Position numbers and translations under genes: made by a program
Source of the DNA: Dactylonectria macrodidyma
Lineage: Eukaryota > Ascomycota > Sordariomycetes > Hypocreales > Nectriaceae
Direction of reading: 5' to 3'
DNA length: 64,000 nucleotides
Assembly: GCA_020744425.1 (NCBI GenBank)
Contig: JAGMUV010000012.1
Span: 868,001-932,000 of the forward strand
Shown here: piece after piece, positions 60,039 through 64,000 of the stretch
Layout of the letters: each line of letters begins with the position of its first letter
How positions within the stretch are numbered: the first letter of the stretch is position 1
Notes under the pieces: generated by a model
The model's input: only the letters and a program-made list of their open reading frames with translations
Told to the model about the DNA's origin: nothing
The model's database searches: none

Positions 60039-61292
60039 TGTGATATTCTATATTTTCCTCTTTGTTAGAACAGGTGAGGACAAAGGTGGAAGAGACTTAC
60101 AAGCCAGGTAAGATGGGAGAGGAGGGCCTATCGAGAAGTGTCGGTAATGAAACAGTCTCTCAGTTCCAAGCCAGTCGGTTCCGTCGGACAACTCTGGTGT
60201 TGTAGTATTGAGGAGTACGTCGTGCTAGAATTGTGCGTTATTTGTTACTCTTCGTCCCGGAAATGATCTCGATCTTTTAAGCACAGCAGCCATCGTCTTG
60301 AGCGAAATTGATCAGAGCCGAAAACCACTCGGGACCCACCGCACCGTCCGTACATGAGGCTTTCCACTTCATTACTGTTGTCGGACCGGTTAATTAGAAA
60401 TATATCCGTCGGCAGAGGTATAGACGGAGATGGCTCGAGCTTTGGCCATGGTAGATACCAGCGCTACACATGCCATTGCTAACAGGTGTGCGGTTCATGC
60501 GGATGCCGTATTTAGTTTATCATCCATTTAATTCTATACACCACGCCTAATTGAAGACGCTAAGCTGACATTGATCTGTACCAGTTCAAAGTCACTAACC
60601 ATCCTTGTTTTCGGCACCCTTGCAACATTCATAGGTATCTGACCTTCCTTGGACAGTAATTGGCGCTTCATTTGGATGATCACACCATGTAACACTGGCG
60701 GTGCTTCGATGGACAATGCCAGTGCTCAATGTCTCTTTTCATGAGCGTGTTGGGTTCTTCTAACTATGCTTCCGACGGGAAATTACGGAGGATGAGACCT
60801 AGGGGAGAAGATGGTCAGCTTAAATTGCCGACGGAAAAATATCTCCGGTTGATGCTCAGAATGGTTATTGGTGCGGGGCAAATCACCACACCGCCCCATT
60901 ATTTACGTAAGATTGAAAGTGGCCTCAAAATAACCGATGCTTGGAATGTATACATGGGTACATCCGTTGCGATATCCGTGTGGCTCCAAGCGTACCCCCC
61001 TAGTAGCCTGATGTGATTGAAATATCACTGAATTGGCTAAGTGTCAAGCTTCACACACGGTGCCGTATGGAGGGTCGAAATAGAACTATCCGAAAGCCAT
61101 TATGCAGGCCAGTATAGGAATGTGACCAGCAGAGTGCTAAATCCACTCTCGGATCAAGCGTAATTAATCCATTCTTGATACACACAAGTAGCCTAATCAA
61201 TTCACGAATGGCTGAGGCCAGATTCAGAGCATCAATCAGGTAGCACCCGATCCAGTTTGCTTCGACAAGCATCAGGTTTCGTCGCCGAAACA
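60039..61292. promoter_or_regulatory. Divergent intergenic region of AKR and lactonase-type genes
   Basis: About 1.25 kb separate the two start codons. A GGCTAA hexamer, the core site known for XlnR, occurs once at about 61035, which is no more than chance would allow. The short frame at 60729-61016 shows no motif and is not called. Confidence 0.4.
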
Positions 61293-62698
61293 ATGGCCCA
61301 AACCGGACGCATCTTGCCCATTATCGATTCTCACATTCATTTATACCCAGCCTCCGCGATCAATTCTGTCACATATCGGGATATCGGATTTCTACGGCTA
61401 TTGCAGCAGTGAAGCTTTCCTTCTATCATCACAGGTGTCCATCGCTACCGGCTAAAGTGCTATCGCCACCTGCCTCGTCATCGGCCTCGTCACCGGCAAA
61501 GCCCTAGACCTATCTTTTCCTTGATTCAAGTCAATAGCTAGATAAAGCTAAAGACCCCGAAGCATCCGCAGCGTCTCGGCTGTCCGAGGTCATCCGAGGT
61601 CATCGTCATTTTCCTTGTCTATAAGACTGACCCAAAGACCTTCAGTAGATAGGAAGAATATCAAGAGCTTTTCACACACATGATCTTATCCATTCACTTG
61701 ATGCCACAAATTCTCTCGCCTGGTACTCCATAGACCACCCCCTCGCCGGCCAGCATTCAGTTGAGCAGTACCGCGAAGCTATCCGATCGGAACCATTACT
61801 GGCTGGATTCATCTTTATCGAGACAGATCGAAAAAACGACCTTGAATCGGGTATAGCCAATGGCTCAGGCTGGAGAGACCCTCCCGACGAGGTGTCGTGG
61901 ATCAGACGTGTTGCTCTTGGCCAGCCCCGCGATAGCGAAGGTCACAGCACCAACGATGCGAAAATGTGTCTGGGAGTAGTTCCTTAGGCACCGTTACCTA
62001 GTGGCGATGCAGTTATGAAACAATATATTCATTGCGTACAAGAAGCAGCCGGGGAGGCGTGGCCCAAAATCAAAGGGTTTCGTTACCTCCTACAAGACAA
62101 ACCACGTAGTACTATGCTTGAGGAAAATTTCGTCGAAAGCGTCAAACTTCTCGGTCACCATGGGTTCACTTTTGAGGTATGTGTTGACCAGCATCGTCGG
62201 TGGAAAAAGCAACTTGACGACCTCATTGAATTCATCGAGCGCGTCCATGATGGTGTACCGGAGGATGAGAAGACTATCTTGGTTATGGATCACCTTTGTA
62301 AACCCTATCTCAGCAACTTTAGCTCAACCTCGGACTCTGCTTTTGCCGCTTGGTGCACCACTATGCACATCATCGGCAGAGACTCACATACTTATGTGAA
62401 GCTATCGGGCGGTTTTTCCGAAATGGCCGATTCCGTCAACGGTCTATCAACAAACCAGATTTCTGGGTCTCTACAGCCATGGTTCGGTGTTATTATTGCG
62501 GCCATTGGTCCCAGTCGGATCATGTTTGGTAGTGACTGGCCTGTCTGCACCATCGGCAATAAAAATGCCTGGCTACGTTGGCTCAATATTGTTAGCGACT
62601 TATGCTCCAGAGGAGGCTTGAGTAACAGCGAGCAGGCTATGATATTGAGTGGTACAGCAAGGAAAGCCTATAGATTGAACCCCAGCACATTAAACTAA
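61293..62698 (+). pseudogene. COG3618-type amidohydrolase (lactonase family), two lesions
   Basis: The start ATGGCCCAAACC at 61293 leads into PIIDSHIHLYPASAINS, with the metal-binding HxH. At 61368 foreign sequence of 341 bp begins. The frame resumes in register at 61715 (LAWYSIDHPLAGQHS, GFIFIETDRKND, VSWIRRVALGQPR). A TAG at 61985-61987 stands where relatives have Trp (VVP-stop-APLPSG). Downstream: AWPKIKGFRYLLQDKP, LVMDHLCKP, YVKLSGGFSEM, SRIMFGSDWPVCT (metal Asp) and the end at 62698. Without the lesions the protein would be about 352 aa. The family includes L-fuconolactonase and related sugar lactonases; here it would follow the AKR step. A shortened product from ATG 62015 lacks the HxH metal site and should be inactive. 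Confidence 0.85.
61362..61714. mobile_element. 341-bp insertion between 6-bp direct repeats
   Basis: AATTCT occurs at 61362-61367 and again at 61709-61714. Leaving out 61368-61708 and one copy of AATTCT restores the reading frame and the family sequence (SAINSLAWY). The inserted piece has no terminal inverted repeats, no long open frame and no poly-A. It starts GTCACATATC and ends GATGCCACA. It is not an intron, as no AG acceptor borders the right end. Type unknown: a SINE-like or other non-autonomous element, or filler DNA from break repair. Confidence 0.7.
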
Positions 62699-63371
62699 GC
62701 TCTATAGAGTCGGTGTTATACAGTTGTAGGGCGGTGGTCCTAATTATTAGACAGGGGAAGGGGGATCAGCTTGACACGCCATTCCTTCCATCGTGTTATT
62801 GCATGCAACGACGAGAAGAACGTCTTGGGCCTCGGCCATGGACCCCTCAGTTCTGCAGGAACTGTTGCCGCGGTATAACCCTGCCAATGAGCGAAAAACC
62901 ATCTCACTGCGTAGCGACCATGTCTTAGCACCAAATGAACGCGGATATTTAAATATCAATCACCCGTCGGGTAATTTAGTGCCCGCGAGGTTGTATCCTT
63001 CTGTCTCTTGGGTCGCCAAATGCGGGGTTGGACAAGATGACCCTGCTTGTGCGGGAAAATGTGCAGCAGGGGTCAAAGTTGGAATCCTGGTTTCTCAGTC
63101 ATCGGTACGTCTTCACGCCCTACAATAATATTATGCGGTGCGACGGGTGAAGATCTTAGGCCGCTACAACTCGGGCAGAATTGATGTGCCTAATTCCAAA
63201 TCGGCTAGACTCGCATTCAGAATGAAGCAGATGCTTTTAATTAACAGAAACGAAAACTACAAATACAGCTGTGCTTCCCCAGATTCTGACTTCGTATGAC
63301 TTCTACCACTTGTCGTCCTCAATATAATAGCCGTTGCTTATTATTCTTCTTAAGAAACTACCGTGGACATT
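62699..63371. other. Intergenic, promoter side of the transporter gene
   Basis: No gene is supported. Short frames on both strands at 62740-63128 lack motifs. The last part is AT-rich upstream of the transporter start. Confidence 0.4.
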
Positions 63372-64000
63372 ATGTTTACTAAGGACTTTTGGGCAAAGCG
63401 TTCCCTGCGCATTAGCGACAAGAAGCGCAACAAGCCGGAGCTGACCCTAAGGGAGTCACTGTTCCCAATTGCCTTGGTTACTATACTTTTCTTCTTGTGG
63501 GGCTTTTCATACAGTCTCCTCGATACTCTCAACAAGCATTTCCAAGACACTCTCGGCATCAACAAGGCTAGGTCATCAGGTCTCCAGGCTGCCTACTTTG
63601 GGTTAGTTCAATACCGCATTCCGTTTTCACTATGTGCCAACCGCTGACTTACTTCAGAGCCTATCCATTGGCATCGTTAGGTCATGCAGCCTGGCTTTTG
63701 CGACACTATGGGTACCGAGCTGTCTTCATTTGGGGACTTTTCCTTTATGGTGGGCTTTCCATCCGCACTTGTTCTGTTACAAATTCTAACTGTCCCGCTT
63801 ATAGGTCTTGGTGCACTGCTCGCTATCGCCGCTATCAAGGCCCATAGCTTTGGTGGATTTTGTACCTGTATTTTTGTTATCGGTAATGGCTTGGGCTCGC
63901 TCGAGACAGCTGCCAACCCTTACATTACAGGTAAGCCAGGCCCGGGTACTCTATTTCTTATTTCAAGTTCTGAGACTATGAATAGTTTGCGGACCGCCGA
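63372..64000 (+). CDS. FucP-type sugar/H+ symporter (MFS), 5' part, cut by window end
   Basis: join(63372..63601,63658..63749,63805..63930,63986..>64000), all phases matching. The first 150 residues or so show the FucP branch of the major facilitator superfamily. They include helix 1 (IALVTILFFLWGFSYSLLDT), then LNKHFQ, the Arg after the second helix start (INKARSSGLQAAYFGAYPL), HYGYRAVFIWGLFLYGGLG, GGFCTCIFVIGNGLGSLETA and ANPYITVCGPP, like bacterial L-fucose permease. It sits in the plasma membrane and brings in a hexose or deoxyhexose with protons. In this place L-fucose is the likely substrate. No lesion is seen in the visible part. ATG 63372 is preferred over the in-frame upstream GTG. 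Confidence 0.88.

Noticed and set aside
58850..61040. GGCTAA hexamers as XlnR-type binding sites for the fucose cluster
   Set aside because: Only isolated copies were seen, one of them inside the AKR 3' flank; a hexamer is expected by chance at this density.
61368..61714. Reading the 341-bp segment of the lactonase-type gene as an intron
   Set aside because: The left edge GTCACA could pass as a poor donor, but no AG lies at the right edge that restores the frame, while the AATTCT direct repeats restore it exactly.
1..64000. CRISPR arrays, bacterial operons, rRNA or convincing tRNA genes
   Set aside because: No regularly spaced direct repeats, no Shine-Dalgarno-led gene strings and no RNA gene with a credible fold were found; intron-rich genes show a eukaryotic nuclear locus.

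Overview
This window looks like nuclear DNA of a filamentous ascomycete (Pezizomycotina, probably Sordariomycetes). The genes carry short introns of about 45-160 nt with GTRAGT-like donors and CTRAC branch sites. The protein families are typical of such fungi: RTA1-like membrane proteins, CFEM, Zn2Cys6 factors, a CYP65-type P450, a fungal rhodopsin-like protein and a LaeA-like methyltransferase. All domain names come from reading translations by eye; no database search was run.

Layout. 1-17 kb: three RTA1-family membrane proteins, a secreted HExxH metalloprotease-like protein, a CFEM/GPI protein, an unassigned membrane protein and an UPC2-type Zn2Cys6 factor, with a nested mobile cluster at 3.1-4.1 kb (a solo LTR, then a foldback element holding a second solo LTR, each with a target duplication). 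18-27.7 kb: a transposon graveyard made of a truncated LINE, a decayed Ty1/copia element with only its 3' LTR, and a broken hAT element. 28-35 kb: a divergent pair of a P4-ATPase lipid flippase (intact) and its CDC50-type beta subunit (two lesions). 35-46 kb: a CYP65-like P450, a rhodopsin-like membrane protein, a secreted amidohydrolase and a LaeA-like methyltransferase.

48-64 kb is the most interesting part. It carries a secreted GH95 alpha-L-fucosidase, an XlnR/Xyr1-type Zn2Cys6 regulator, an aldo/keto reductase of the sugar-1-dehydrogenase type, a COG3618-type amidohydrolase (lactonase family) and a FucP-type sugar/H+ symporter that runs off the window end. Together they read as a fungal L-fucose utilisation cluster: release of L-fucose, uptake, oxidation to the lactone and lactone hydrolysis, under a pathway regulator. 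Two parts are damaged. The regulator is split by a complete 3.37-kb hAT transposon with perfect TIRs and an 8-bp target duplication, and its transposase gene is open across four exons. The lactonase gene has a 341-bp insertion between 6-bp direct repeats and a TGG-to-TAG type nonsense codon. The window therefore seems to catch a sugar-catabolic cluster that has been switched off or is decaying.
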